Below, piece after piece: positions 25,808-34,915 of a stretch of DNA of 46,389 nt. The stretch covers positions 1-46,389 of the forward strand of contig JBBACY010000022.1 in assembly GCA_041656735.1 (NCBI GenBank), read 5' to 3'. A model generated the notes under the pieces. That model saw only the letters and a list, made by a program, of their open reading frames with translations, had not been told where the DNA came from and did not search any database. Origin of the DNA: Perlabentimonas sp041656735 (GTDB taxonomy: Bacteria; Bacteroidota; Bacteroidia; Bacteroidales; Tenuifilaceae). Both the position numbers and the translations under genes were made by a program. Position 1 is the first letter of the stretch, and every line of letters starts with the position of its first letter.

Positions 25808-25815
25808 CAAAATTA
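25808..25815 (-). promoter_or_regulatory. Promoter -7 element of the DUF1573 gene
   Basis: Minus strand TAATTTTG, 45 bp upstream of the ATG. Confidence 0.35.
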
Positions 25816-25893
25816 GTAAAAATATTCCTGTTCGATTATGACAAAAGGCATAATTGTTTTTTTATGATAAATATCATCCTGATAAAAAGCAAC

Positions 25894-27273
25894 TTAGCGT
25901 TTTGCCACGGCGTCCAGCATTTCACGGAAGTATGAGTTTTCACATTTTCGGCACACTTCGCGAAAAGCTTCGTTAGCCGCCTGTTTGTAGTTGAAATGCC
26001 GACCTTTGAAACCCTCTAACGATTTGAAGTATACTATGTCTCCCGATTTATTTTGCATTTTAATAGAGCCTTCAACCAACACATTTTTATACTGCTCTGT
26101 TTCTGGTTGAGGGTTTGCCACTGCAACTATGGTTACTATGTAATCTGCATTCTGCGTATCGTGAGTAATATTAAATTTGGCTTCAGTGATTTTCTTTTTG
26201 AAACCCTCCTCGAGAAGCGGGGGTATTTGTTCTTCGCCAAGTACAGTTTCCTTTGTAATAATAGCAAAGCTTGCCGTTGTTACATTAATAATTACTGAGG
26301 CGTTGGGTAGATTAAAACGCTTAACAAGCTTTCGGGTAAGAGGGTCGGCATCAGTTTCAGCTAGAAAATCGTCAATATTTAGGGTTACCGAAAATGTTTC
26401 AATACTGTTTTTCGACCGTACAATATCAATGCTAAACTCTGCAATGCCATTCGCGTTTGTTTGTTGTTTATTGTTACGTATTGGCTTTTCCGAGTACGCC
26501 GCTAAAAGAGGTATGCTGTGAACTGGTCCAGTGGGGTAGCCCGTGGCCATAAATTGTAGCTGCGAGGTGGGAACTTCGCTTCCCATCTGTACTGATATAT
26601 TTTTGTTGATGGGAACTATTTCAAGCTGGTTAATGGTATAGGCTAGCTCCTTATAAATTTCTGAGCCGAGGTAAATTTGCTCACCATTATACTCAACGGG
26701 GAGAGGTTCGCTAAAGTATGGTTTAATAGGGCTAAGCGCTTTTATAAACTGAATTATGGCTAACCTTACATCGCCTTGGGAACGAGATTTTAGTGCGCTA
26801 GTAAAGAGTAAAATCGATTGGGTTATGGCATCAGATCTTCGTTTCTCTTTTAGCTCTTGGTGTCGGGCTTTGGAGAGTTTATAAAAATACCAGTAATTCT
26901 CAGCATCTTCCCAAGAATCGACCATTTCATAGCCCTCTAATTCTTGCTGTGCTTGAGTCTTAATTGTTGAGGTAAAATCTTCACTAAAGTTTAAATTCGA
27001 TTCGAATGCGTGAATTACCGAGTTACTTGAAATGTTGACAGAAATTTCGCCAGCCATATCGGCCAGTGCATTTTGTCTGGCATTTTGCATATACTGATTG
27101 GCATCGAGGGTTTTACGGGTTGCTCCAATACCGTAGTAGTAGGTTTGCGATGAGGGTTTGCTTTTTACCCATTCGGGTTTGGGTAGAAATTGTTTTTGCT
27201 GAACGTCTTTCGTACTCCCACAACCAAGCAAACCTAAAAGGAGGATAGAAGCTATAATAAATCGGGTTCTCAT
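25894..27273 (-). CDS. LPP20-family outer-membrane lipoprotein
   Basis: 459 aa. Lipobox with Cys18 (LLGLLGCGS). Residues about 30-135 look like an LPP20 domain: PEWVKSKP, YYYGIGATRKT, NARQNALADMAGEISVNI and the YWYFYKLSKA end. The C-terminal half has a beta-sandwich-like stretch (about 215-310) and a second alpha/beta region near 360-440. LPP20 proteins include FlgP of the Vibrio flagellar outer ring; no flagellar gene is present here. It lies 6 bp downstream of the CsgG-like lipoprotein gene, so the pair is one operon and probably one complex. Confidence 0.72.
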   Translation of the reverse strand: MRTRFIIASILLLGLLGCGSTKDVQQKQFLPKPEWVKSKPSSQTYYYGIGATRKTLDANQYMQNARQNALADMAGEISVNISSNSVIHAFESNLNFSEDFTSTIKTQAQQELEGYEMVDSWEDAENYWYFYKLSKARHQELKEKRRSDAITQSILLFTSALKSRSQGDVRLAIIQFIKALSPIKPYFSEPLPVEYNGEQIYLGSEIYKELAYTINQLEIVPINKNISVQMGSEVPTSQLQFMATGYPTGPVHSIPLLAAYSEKPIRNNKQQTNANGIAEFSIDIVRSKNSIETFSVTLNIDDFLAETDADPLTRKLVKRFNLPNASVIINVTTASFAIITKETVLGEEQIPPLLEEGFKKKITEAKFNITHDTQNADYIVTIVAVANPQPETEQYKNVLVEGSIKMQNKSGDIVYFKSLEGFKGRHFNYKQAANEAFREVCRKCENSYFREMLDAVAKR

Positions 27274-27279
27274 AGTCAG

Positions 27280-28659
27280 TTAGTTTTCTGGGTTGTATGC
27301 ACTAACCTGTCGGGCTAGCTGTGCAGAAAAATCTGTTAATGCCTCCGTTTTCAATTGGTGGGCACTCTTTATTTCTTTTTCAGCATTAAGTAGCCGTTGC
27401 AAATGCCTAACATCATTGGGGTTATCGTCAACTCGATCTTTCGGCAGTTTTTTATTTAGTTGCTCCCAATGGCCAGGCACCAAGTTTTTACTGTCGCCTT
27501 TATATTGTGCATAGTTTAGAGCATCAGATTTATGGATGGTTATTACATTGGATAGGAGCACCTCCGCAGTTTCGGTTGAGGTTAGTTGGTACTGAATGGA
27601 CACTCCGCTTGAGTTTATTTTTGAAACCTCTGTATAGTTCACCTTATCGTACTCTATAACCTTTCGTTCCTCACCGGTTTGCTTATCTTTATAGGTAACC
27701 GTTTTTTTTATGTATCCTCGTTTTTCGTTGGTTTGCATTCTGCCTTCCAATACCTCGAAACGTATCACGGTTGCAGTTAGTATGGCTTTAGCTACCAGCA
27801 TTTGTCCTACCTTAATGTCCGATCCCATTGATATTCCTAGCCGTTGTTGATCGATATATTCAGCGGTATTTTTAATGTCAACAAGTTTAACAAAAGGGCT
27901 AGTAATACTTCCAACTGCCGAGCTTAGTGAGCCTTCAACTAGCAACGAGGCCTCTGTATTGGGTACTTTTGTAATCACTTTCCCTATGGCTATAGTTAGC
28001 TGCGCTTTAAGAAGTGCTTCATCTCTTAGATCTTTAGCGTCTTTATACAGCCCAAAGTCAGTTACTATGGTATTGAACGAACTGTATGCTTTTCGGTATA
28101 TTTTTGACTCTAAAAACTTTTTACCCTGACGGTATAGTGGCTCACTTTTCGATATTTTCATCAAATCGTCAACGCCATCAAAATTTGGGTCAATCTCCTT
28201 AATTTCAGCAAATTTGAGTTCAGATTCTTTGAATTTTTCTTCGTCAAGCAGCAGGCGGGCATCATAAAAAATTGTTTCTAAATATCTAGGCTTTGCTTCT
28301 TGGTAGTATTGCTGGGTTGTTTCGGATAAAATAAGCGAAATGCCTGTAGTTTTTATTTTATCATAATAGTTTTTAGCATCAATATAGGCATACACTGTTT
28401 CTCGATCGTTGCTATTGAAGTATGATTTTTGAACCCTAAGTGATTTTTCATCGAGGAGTCGTTGACCATTCTTTTTGAGCCCAATTACGGCATCAACGTT
28501 ACTTGATTTGGCTACTACTGACTGGTAGTAAAAATCGGCCGCCATTTCATACATTCCGGCCTGTTCAAATTTTAATCCGCGTTTTGCTAAACGTTTTGAA
28601 GCGCATCCCGAGAAAATAAGAGCAAATGCAACGAGGATGATAAGGGAAAATCTATTCAT
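27280..28659 (-). CDS. Lipoprotein with helical repeats and a CsgG/LpoB-like domain
   Basis: 459 aa. Lipobox with Cys19 (LIFSGCASK). Residues about 25-215 form helical, TPR-like repeats (AKRGLKFEQAGMYEMAADFYYQS; KFKESELKFAEIKEIDPNF). Residues about 225-305 carry a pattern like CsgG/LpoB: IAIGKVITKVPN, EGSLSSAV, FVKLVDIKNTAEYIDQQRLG, then AKAILTATVIRFEV. A charged tail follows. CsgG-type folds form or support outer-membrane assemblies. The fold call is from residue pattern only. First gene of the pair with the LPP20 lipoprotein. Confidence 0.65.
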   Translation of the reverse strand: MNRFSLIILVAFALIFSGCASKRLAKRGLKFEQAGMYEMAADFYYQSVVAKSSNVDAVIGLKKNGQRLLDEKSLRVQKSYFNSNDRETVYAYIDAKNYYDKIKTTGISLILSETTQQYYQEAKPRYLETIFYDARLLLDEEKFKESELKFAEIKEIDPNFDGVDDLMKISKSEPLYRQGKKFLESKIYRKAYSSFNTIVTDFGLYKDAKDLRDEALLKAQLTIAIGKVITKVPNTEASLLVEGSLSSAVGSITSPFVKLVDIKNTAEYIDQQRLGISMGSDIKVGQMLVAKAILTATVIRFEVLEGRMQTNEKRGYIKKTVTYKDKQTGEERKVIEYDKVNYTEVSKINSSGVSIQYQLTSTETAEVLLSNVITIHKSDALNYAQYKGDSKNLVPGHWEQLNKKLPKDRVDDNPNDVRHLQRLLNAEKEIKSAHQLKTEALTDFSAQLARQVSAYNPEN

Positions 28660-29110
28660 AATTATTTTAACTTTTTAAAGTAGATGGCGCAATTTATGAA
28701 TTATTCAACTATTTTCTAGTGATAAAATGCATCTATTCTTAATCTCGCTAACCAACCTAGTATTAACACGATTAGTTTCATAGGTGGTCTGCGTGTGCTT
28801 TTTAAAAATTTTATTGTTGTTGTCCCTCATTACTTTGGGGTTTTCGAATAGTCGGAAGTTTATTGATGTATTGAAAGTTGTTCGAGGCTCCGTGTTATTA
28901 AGCACCTTTTTTATTGGAGTGCGTGGGGGGCTTAAATTGAAGAGTTAGCATAATTTTATATAAAATATTTCTCGCTCGTAACGAGCAGAATTAGAGTGTT
29001 TTTCTAAATAGTAATTGCCTTAGTGTGAATAACTAAACAATAAAATATCTAAATTGCAGTTTCGTTGTTTAATATTATGCCCCCTAAATTTAAACCCTGA
29101 TTTTGTAGCA
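28660..29110. other. 451-bp spacer between divergent lipoprotein operon and truncated secreted protein
   Basis: AT-rich, with no supported gene. A 66-codon minus frame (28705-28905) is polar, without a family signal, and probably chance. No promoter with both boxes, no tRNA and no clear hairpin was seen. Confidence 0.45.
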
Positions 29111-29521
29111 ATGCACTTAGCAAAAGCCTGTGTTGTAATTTTACTTGCCTTAGTAACCTTTCCCAGTTTTTCGCAAAATGCCACCATAAAAGATCAAGCT
29201 ATTCGTGTTTTTCTTGATTGCTCAGGTTGCGATTCGGAGCATATCCGGAAGGAGTTAGCCATTGTTAACTACGTGCGCGATCGAAAAGATGGTCAGGTGC
29301 ATATTCTTTCTACTAGAGAATTTACTGGTTCGGGTGGAATGAAAGAGACATTCTTTTTTATTGGGCAAAATGAATTTAAAACCCAGTGCGATACGCTTTC
29401 ATTTTCAACCACTGCTGACATTACTGAGGATGAGCGCCGAACCAAGCAGGTAAACGTTATAACTATAGGGTTGGTTAGGTACATTGCCAAAACGCCGTTT
29501 TCTAGTAAGCTTCAAATATAA
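29111..29521 (+). CDS. Short secreted protein, probably a truncated member of a longer family
   Basis: 136 aa from the ATG at 29111, which starts a good signal peptide (MHLAKACVVILLALVTFPSFSQ); the frame opens earlier at 29054 but that extension spoils the signal. The mature part reads IRVFLDCSGCDSEHIRKEL, IVNYVRDRKDGQVHIL, GSGGMKETFFFIGQNEF, DDERR-like DITEDERRTK and GLVRYIAKTP. I recall this arrangement as the N-terminal third of roughly 400-aa Bacteroidota proteins that continue into a barrel-like region. Here the frame stops right after the YIAKTPFSSKL segment, 18 bp before the convergent metG end. A C-terminal deletion is likely, though a naturally short form is possible. Function unknown. 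Confidence 0.6.
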   Translation: MHLAKACVVILLALVTFPSFSQNATIKDQAIRVFLDCSGCDSEHIRKELAIVNYVRDRKDGQVHILSTREFTGSGGMKETFFFIGQNEFKTQCDTLSFSTTADITEDERRTKQVNVITIGLVRYIAKTPFSSKLQI

Positions 29522-29539
29522 TCCTTGTAATGTCTAGTC

Positions 29540-31573
29540 CTAACTCACACCAGAGCCACTGTTTACAGCTTCGTTGGGTTGAACAAAGCGAAGACTGTCG
29601 TCGGAGTTTTTTGCCATTAGTATCATCCCCTGCGACTCGATGCCACGAATTTTTCGGGGTTCTAAGTTAACCAGTACACAAACCTGACGGCCAACAACCT
29701 CTTCGGGTTTAAAGTATTCAGCTATTCCCGATACAATTGTTCGCTTATCAATTCCAGTATCAATTTCGAGTTTTAGCAGTTTCTGGGTTTTGGGTACTAC
29801 CTCGGCTGCCAGTACAGTTGAAATGCGAATATCCATTCGCATAAAATCATCATAAGTAATTTTGTCTTTCTGTGGTTCAACTGGTTTTGCGTTCATCTTG
29901 TTATCGTTTTTTGTTGATTGTAATTTAGCGAGCTGTTTTTCAACAACCTCATCTTCAATTTTTTCAAATAATAGTTTGGCTTCGCCAAGCTGGTGGCCTA
30001 CAGGTAACAGGTTTGACTCTCCACCCTTTGCCCAACCCCAATTAGTGGCGTTTAGCATATTGCTCAATTTTTCGGAAGCAAAGGGGAGGAAGGGTTCTGC
30101 TAGGATAGTGATATTTGCACAAATTTGCAGTGCAATATTCAGAATTGTGCCCACTCGCACAGGGTCGGTTTTATATATTTTCCATGGCTCTTGGTCGGCA
30201 AGGTATTTATTTCCAAGGCGAGCTAAGTTCATCATTTCACGTAAAGCGTCGCGGAAACGGAAAATTTCGAGATTTTTTTCAATGGCAGTTTTTAACTTTG
30301 GTATCTCGGCAATAGTATTTTTATCGTAATCGGTAAGCAATCCTATTTCTGGTACTTTTCCTTCGAAATATTTATCTGTTAATACAAGCGCACGGTTTAC
30401 AAAATTACCTAAAATAGCAACTAGCTCATTGTTATTTCGGGACTGAAAATCTTTCCAAGTAAAGTCGTTATCCTTAGTTTCGGGCATATTTGCTGTAAGT
30501 GTATAGCGCAAAACGTCCTGCTTACCCGGAAAATCTTCAAGGTACTCATGTAGCCATACGGCCCAGTTTCGAGAGGTTGAAATTTTATCGCCTTCAAGAT
30601 TTAAAAATTCGTTGGCGGGAACATTATCGGGTAAAATATAGCTACCCTCGGCCTTAAGCATTGCAGGAAAAACAATACAATGAAAAACGATATTGTCCTT
30701 ACCTATAAAATGAATCATACGGGTTTCGGGATCTTTCCAGTACTTTTCCCAGTCGGGAGTAAGCTCTTTAGTTGCCGAAATGTAGCCAAGGGGTGCATCG
30801 AACCACACATATAGAACCTTCCCATCTGCTCCTTCAACGGGTACAGGTACACCCCAGCTAAGGTCACGACTAACGGCCCTAGGTTGTAGCCCTTGATCTA
30901 GCCAACTCTTGCATTGTCCGTAAACATTCACTTTCCACTCTTTATGCTCTTCCAGTATCCATTTCTCTAGGAAACTCTGATATTTTTCTAAAGGTAAAAA
31001 CCAGTGCTTAGTTGGCTTTCTGATTGGTTTTGCCCCACTAAGTGTAGATTTGGGGTTAATTAGATCGGTAGCATTAAGGCTTGTTCCGCATTTTTCACAT
31101 TGGTCGCCATAGGCGTTCTCGTTAGTGCAATGTGGGCACGTTCCTGTAATGTATCTGTCGGCTAAAAATTGGTTTACTTCGGGGTCGTAGTATTGCTCGG
31201 TTGTTTTTTCAATAAATGCACCTTTATCATATAGGTTACGGAAAAATTCGGCTGAGTTTTCGTGGTGGGTTTTTGAGGAGGTGCGAGAGTATATATCGAA
31301 AGTTATTCCAAAGTCAGCAAACGATTTTTTAATAATAGTATGGTACTTGTCTACTATATCCTGGGGTGAAACACCTTCTTGGCGGGCTTTAATGGTAATT
31401 GGAACGCCATGTTCATCCGAACCACAAACCCATAATACGTCTTCGCCTTTTAGGCGTAAGTAGCGAGTGTATATGTCCGATGGGACGTAAACTCCTGCTA
31501 GATGTCCGATGTGTATGGGGCCATTTGCGTAGGGCAAGGCCGATGTAATTAGGTAACGTTTGTAGGCGTTCAT
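29540..31573 (-). CDS. metG: Methionyl-tRNA synthetase
   Basis: 677 aa from MNAYKRYLITSALPYANGP; the longer frame to 31684 would add 37 residues that no MetG has. HIGH motif as PIHIGHLAG; zinc knuckles CPHC and CEKCG (about 145-165); the KMSKS loop is the variant KISTSRN; the anticodon-binding helical domain follows; a C-terminal tRNA-binding (EMAP-like) domain at about 570-677 shows MRMDIRISTVLAAEVVP and GRQVCVLVNLEPRKIRG. Charges tRNA-Met. It has its own promoter that overlaps the start of the divergent LD-carboxypeptidase gene. Confidence 0.96.
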   Translation of the reverse strand: MNAYKRYLITSALPYANGPIHIGHLAGVYVPSDIYTRYLRLKGEDVLWVCGSDEHGVPITIKARQEGVSPQDIVDKYHTIIKKSFADFGITFDIYSRTSSKTHHENSAEFFRNLYDKGAFIEKTTEQYYDPEVNQFLADRYITGTCPHCTNENAYGDQCEKCGTSLNATDLINPKSTLSGAKPIRKPTKHWFLPLEKYQSFLEKWILEEHKEWKVNVYGQCKSWLDQGLQPRAVSRDLSWGVPVPVEGADGKVLYVWFDAPLGYISATKELTPDWEKYWKDPETRMIHFIGKDNIVFHCIVFPAMLKAEGSYILPDNVPANEFLNLEGDKISTSRNWAVWLHEYLEDFPGKQDVLRYTLTANMPETKDNDFTWKDFQSRNNNELVAILGNFVNRALVLTDKYFEGKVPEIGLLTDYDKNTIAEIPKLKTAIEKNLEIFRFRDALREMMNLARLGNKYLADQEPWKIYKTDPVRVGTILNIALQICANITILAEPFLPFASEKLSNMLNATNWGWAKGGESNLLPVGHQLGEAKLLFEKIEDEVVEKQLAKLQSTKNDNKMNAKPVEPQKDKITYDDFMRMDIRISTVLAAEVVPKTQKLLKLEIDTGIDKRTIVSGIAEYFKPEEVVGRQVCVLVNLEPRKIRGIESQGMILMAKNSDDSLRFVQPNEAVNSGSGVS

Positions 31574-31653
31574 AACAGATTTGTTTGGTTTGGTCAAAAA
31601 AACATAGCTAAATAGTATGCTTTTTGTAAATGTAGCTAAATTAGTAACAGCAT

Positions 31654-31661
31654 TACCTTTG
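31654..31661 (+). promoter_or_regulatory. Possible promoter -7 element of the LD-carboxypeptidase gene
   Basis: TACCTTTG, 40 bp before the ATG at 31702. No TTG at standard distance. Confidence 0.35.
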
Positions 31662-31672
31662 GTAATAGGCTG

Positions 31673-31702
31673 CAAATGTAGCAATTTTTAAAAAAAAGAC
31701 AA
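31673..31702 (-). promoter_or_regulatory. Bacteroidota-type promoter of metG, overlapping the divergent gene's start
   Basis: On the minus strand TTG (31702-31700), 19-bp spacer, TACATTTG (31680-31673): a full consensus. Transcription would begin near 31667, giving a leader of about 93 nt. The -33 box covers the first base of the ATG of the LD-carboxypeptidase gene. Confidence 0.6.
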
Positions 31703-32622
31703 TGGAACTTATTTCGCCCCCCATATTAAAAATAGGAGACACTGTTGCTATTGTAGCTCCAGCACGTAAAGTGAAGTATAATGAGATTGAGCCCGCGATA
31801 CGAATGCTCGAGAGTTGGGGTTTAAAGGTAGTATTCGGTGAAAATCTGTTCGGTGAGTATAATCAGTTTTCGGGAACCGATTCTGAGAGAGCTTCAGATT
31901 TTCAATCAATGATAGAGGACCCTACAGTTAAGGCTATTGTTTGTGCTCGTGGTGGATATGGTACCATTCGTTTACTCGATTTTCTGAATTTAAGAAGCAT
32001 GCAACGAAATCCTAAATGGATTGTGGGATATAGTGATATTACTGTTTTGCATAGCTACTTAAACTCATGGTACAAGGTAGAAACCATACATGGGATAATG
32101 CCCATTAATTTTCCGATGGATGAAAAGCCTAATGATTCAACCGAAAGTTTACGGATGGCACTTTTTGGTCATAACCCTGTTTATAATTTCCCTGCGCATA
32201 AATTTAATCGAAATGGTGTTGCCACGGGTAAACTGTGCGGAGGAAATCTCTCCATTTTATATAGCGTTGCATGTACTGATGCCGATATAAACACGGACAA
32301 TCAAATTCTGTTAATAGAAGATTTGGACGAGTACCTTTATCACATTGATAGGATGATGATGAATCTAAAACGTAGCGGAAAGCTTAAAAATTTGGCAGCG
32401 TTGGTTGTTGGCGGTATGACCCAGATGCATGATAACACCGTACCCTTCGGGCTAAACGCTTTGGAAATTATAAGAGATGCGGTGGCTGAATATGGCTACC
32501 CGGTTTGTTATCGTTGTCCGGTTGGGCACCAAGAAGACAATGTTGCTCTTATTATGGGGCGAACCATAAGCCTAAGTGTTACTGAGGAGGGAAGTAACCT
32601 CACGTTTTTACCTAGAACTTAG
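31702..32622 (+). CDS. LD-carboxypeptidase (peptidase S66)
   Basis: 306 aa, LdcA family. The enzyme removes the terminal D-Ala from tetrapeptide muropeptides during cell-wall recycling. The nucleophile Ser111 is in WIVGYSDIT, with the Glu at about 206 (LLIEDLDEYLYHIDRM) and His276 (CPVGHQEDN); the spacing is close to that of the known Ser-Glu-His triad. ARGGYGT precedes as the family's second motif. No signal peptide, so it acts in the cytoplasm. The gene ends 7 bp from the convergent cysS. Confidence 0.92.
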   Translation: MELISPPILKIGDTVAIVAPARKVKYNEIEPAIRMLESWGLKVVFGENLFGEYNQFSGTDSERASDFQSMIEDPTVKAIVCARGGYGTIRLLDFLNLRSMQRNPKWIVGYSDITVLHSYLNSWYKVETIHGIMPINFPMDEKPNDSTESLRMALFGHNPVYNFPAHKFNRNGVATGKLCGGNLSILYSVACTDADINTDNQILLIEDLDEYLYHIDRMMMNLKRSGKLKNLAALVVGGMTQMHDNTVPFGLNALEIIRDAVAEYGYPVCYRCPVGHQEDNVALIMGRTISLSVTEEGSNLTFLPRT

Positions 32623-32628
32623 GCAGCA

Positions 32629-34092
32629 CTATATTTCCCAGTCAAAACCATCCTTCTTATCTTTAACCGTAACGCCAATTTTTGCCATATCATCTCGAAT
32701 TTTATCGGATGTGGCAAAATCTTTACTCGCTTTAGCCTGCAATCGCATATTGAGGAGCATTTCAATAAGATCTCCAGTTAAATTGGTGTGTTTTGAGTCT
32801 GTAAACTGTTCGTCGGCTAAGCCTAAAACGTCAAAAACAAGGGTATTAAAAGTTGATTTAAGTGTTTCTAAATCTGCTTGGGTAATAGTTTCTTTCCCTT
32901 CGGATAAAGAGTTTATAGTCCTAACCCAATCGAAAAGTGTTGCTAGGGCAATCGGGCTGTTTAGGTCATCGCAAAGGGCGCTGTATGCCTTGTCCGACAA
33001 ATCGTTTACAGTAACCGTTGAGCTGGCAGCTGGTTTAATTTTTGACAGTAAGCGCGTAGCAGCAAGTAATCGGCTTAACCCTTTTTCGGCAGCCTGAAGA
33101 GCTTCGTTTGAGAAATCGAGAGTAGAACGATAATGAGCCTGAAGAATAAAAAGCCTTATGGTCATAGGACTATAAGCTTGTTCAAGCATTTTATGTTTTC
33201 CAGTAAAAAGCTCCTCTAGGGTAATAAAATTACCTAGCGATTTGCCCATTTTCTGTCCGTTGATGGTAATCATATTATTATGCATCCAGTAACGAACAGC
33301 TTCCTTACCATTGGCCGCAACGCTTTGGGCTATTTCGCACTCATGATGAGGAAAGAGTAAATCCATTCCGCCTCCATGAATATCAAATGGTTCGCCAAGA
33401 TACTTTGTACTCATTGCAGAGCACTCTACGTGCCAACCTGGAAATCCGTCGCTCCACGGTGAGGGCCAGCGCATAATATGCTCAGGATTAGCTTTTTTCC
33501 ATAAAGCAAAATCAATGCTATTTCGTTTTTCATCCTGTCCATCAAGCTCGCGCGCGCTCGAAATCATATCTTCAATAATACGCCCCGAGAGTTTTCCGTA
33601 GTTATGTTTTTTATGATACATTTCAACATCAAAATAAATTGAGCCGTTGCTTTCATAGGCAAATCCATTGTCAATAATTTTTTTTATTAGCTCAATTTGT
33701 TCAATTATATGGCCGCTAGCTCTGGGTTCAATGCTTGGTGGGAGGGTGTTAATCATTTTCATAGCCTCATGGTACCGAATGGTATAATGCTGAACAATCT
33801 CCATTGGTTCAAGTTGGTCTAGCCTAGCTTTTTTTGCAATTTTATCTTCGCCCTCATCAGCATCGTTCTCTAGATGCCCCACATCGGTTATGTTTCGAAC
33901 GTACCGCACTTTATAGTCTAAATGCTTTAGCAACCTAAAAAGCAAATCGAAAGTTATAGCAGGGCGAGCATGTCCCAAATGCGGGTCGCCGTATACTGTA
34001 GGGCCACAAACGTAAAGCCCAACATTTGTTTTGTTTATAGGTTTAAAAACTTCCTTTTTTCGGGTTAATGTGTTATAAATGATAAGGTCCAT
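32629..34092 (-). CDS. cysS: Cysteinyl-tRNA synthetase
   Basis: 487 aa. YVCGPTVYGDPHLGHARP holds the first zinc Cys and the HIGH-type motif; the remaining zinc ligands are in WHVECSAMS and FPHHECEIAQ; the KMSKS loop is KMGKSLGN. The C-terminal DALR helical domain begins near 350. Charges tRNA-Cys. Convergent with LD-carboxypeptidase, with a TATCTTTG element upstream. Confidence 0.97.
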   Translation of the reverse strand: MDLIIYNTLTRKKEVFKPINKTNVGLYVCGPTVYGDPHLGHARPAITFDLLFRLLKHLDYKVRYVRNITDVGHLENDADEGEDKIAKKARLDQLEPMEIVQHYTIRYHEAMKMINTLPPSIEPRASGHIIEQIELIKKIIDNGFAYESNGSIYFDVEMYHKKHNYGKLSGRIIEDMISSARELDGQDEKRNSIDFALWKKANPEHIMRWPSPWSDGFPGWHVECSAMSTKYLGEPFDIHGGGMDLLFPHHECEIAQSVAANGKEAVRYWMHNNMITINGQKMGKSLGNFITLEELFTGKHKMLEQAYSPMTIRLFILQAHYRSTLDFSNEALQAAEKGLSRLLAATRLLSKIKPAASSTVTVNDLSDKAYSALCDDLNSPIALATLFDWVRTINSLSEGKETITQADLETLKSTFNTLVFDVLGLADEQFTDSKHTNLTGDLIEMLLNMRLQAKASKDFATSDKIRDDMAKIGVTVKDKKDGFDWEI

Positions 34093-34155
34093 ACTATAAG
34101 TTATTGTTTTTTCGTATATTTAAAATTGAAACGTTTGTGTTCTTTTTTTAAAATA

Positions 34156-34163
34156 CAAAGATA
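34156..34163 (-). promoter_or_regulatory. Promoter -7 element of cysS
   Basis: Minus strand TATCTTTG, 63 bp upstream of the cysS ATG. Confidence 0.4.
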
Positions 34164-34364
34164 GTAATTATTGATTAAATTGGTTTTTATTTAACCTTTG
34201 CAGAAATTCCTATCGCATATACTCAAAGGTAGCTACAGAGCCTAAATAAAAGAACAGTAAATCATAAGCAATTTATATTAGGTAACAATTTTGAGATAAA
34301 TGCGTTTAAAGCTTGTATATACATAATTACTACTTTTTTCATTGAATTTTTAACTTTTTAGATT

Positions 34365-34904
34365 ATGAAAGAGAACAAACTTTTTATTATAGTTAAGCCT
34401 TTGGTTTTATTAACAGTGATGCTGCTTAGCATTACCGTAAACGCTCAGAAAGAAAAAATGCAAACAGCATTTATTTATCAACTCACAAGGCTAGTAGAGT
34501 GGTGCCCCGAGGGGAAAGAGGGCAATTTTATTGTTGCCATTGTAGGTGATGAGCCCGAACTTTTAAGCCAACTGCTTGCACTTCAGGTACGACGTGTTGG
34601 AAGCCAGCAAATTGAAGTTAAGTCGTATCCAAATGTTAATGCGGTGGGTAAAGCAAATATCCTGTTTGTTCCTAAAAGCCAGCTCGGTGTGGTTGATCAA
34701 ATTGCGAAAAAGGCGGGTGGAGCTTGTACTTTAATTGTTAGCGATGAAGAGGCAGCGGCTAGGAATGGGGCTGGAGCCGGAGTTAGCTTGGTTTTTAACG
34801 TGCGTGAAGGTAAACTTGAGTTCTACATAAATAGAAGTTATATGAGCGATAGATCGTTTAATGTTAACCGCCAGCTATACGATTTAGCCACAAGAGTTTA
34901 TTAA
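34365..34904 (+). CDS. YfiR-family (DUF4154) exported protein
   Basis: 179 aa with a signal peptide (1-27, ends TVNAQ). The YfiR domain shows MQTAFIYQLTRLVEWCPEG, FIVAIVGDEPELLSQLL, ILFVPKS and the family ending GVSLVFNVREGKLEFYINRS with LYDLATRVY. In Pseudomonas YfiR is a periplasmic inhibitor of the diguanylate cyclase YfiN. Here the gene is 11 bp before a chemoreceptor gene, and no cyclase is near. The likely reading is that it binds the periplasmic part of that receptor. Confidence 0.85.
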   Translation: MKENKLFIIVKPLVLLTVMLLSITVNAQKEKMQTAFIYQLTRLVEWCPEGKEGNFIVAIVGDEPELLSQLLALQVRRVGSQQIEVKSYPNVNAVGKANILFVPKSQLGVVDQIAKKAGGACTLIVSDEEAAARNGAGAGVSLVFNVREGKLEFYINRSYMSDRSFNVNRQLYDLATRVY

Positions 34905-34915
34905 AATCATACATC

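Noticed and set aside
28876..28900. GTTCGAGGCTCC stretch resembling a tRNA T-loop
   Set aside because: No matching acceptor stem, anticodon arm or CCA end nearby.
28705..28905. 66-aa minus frame in the spacer before the truncated secreted protein
   Set aside because: Polar, Asn/Thr-rich, no domain; expected by chance in AT-rich DNA.
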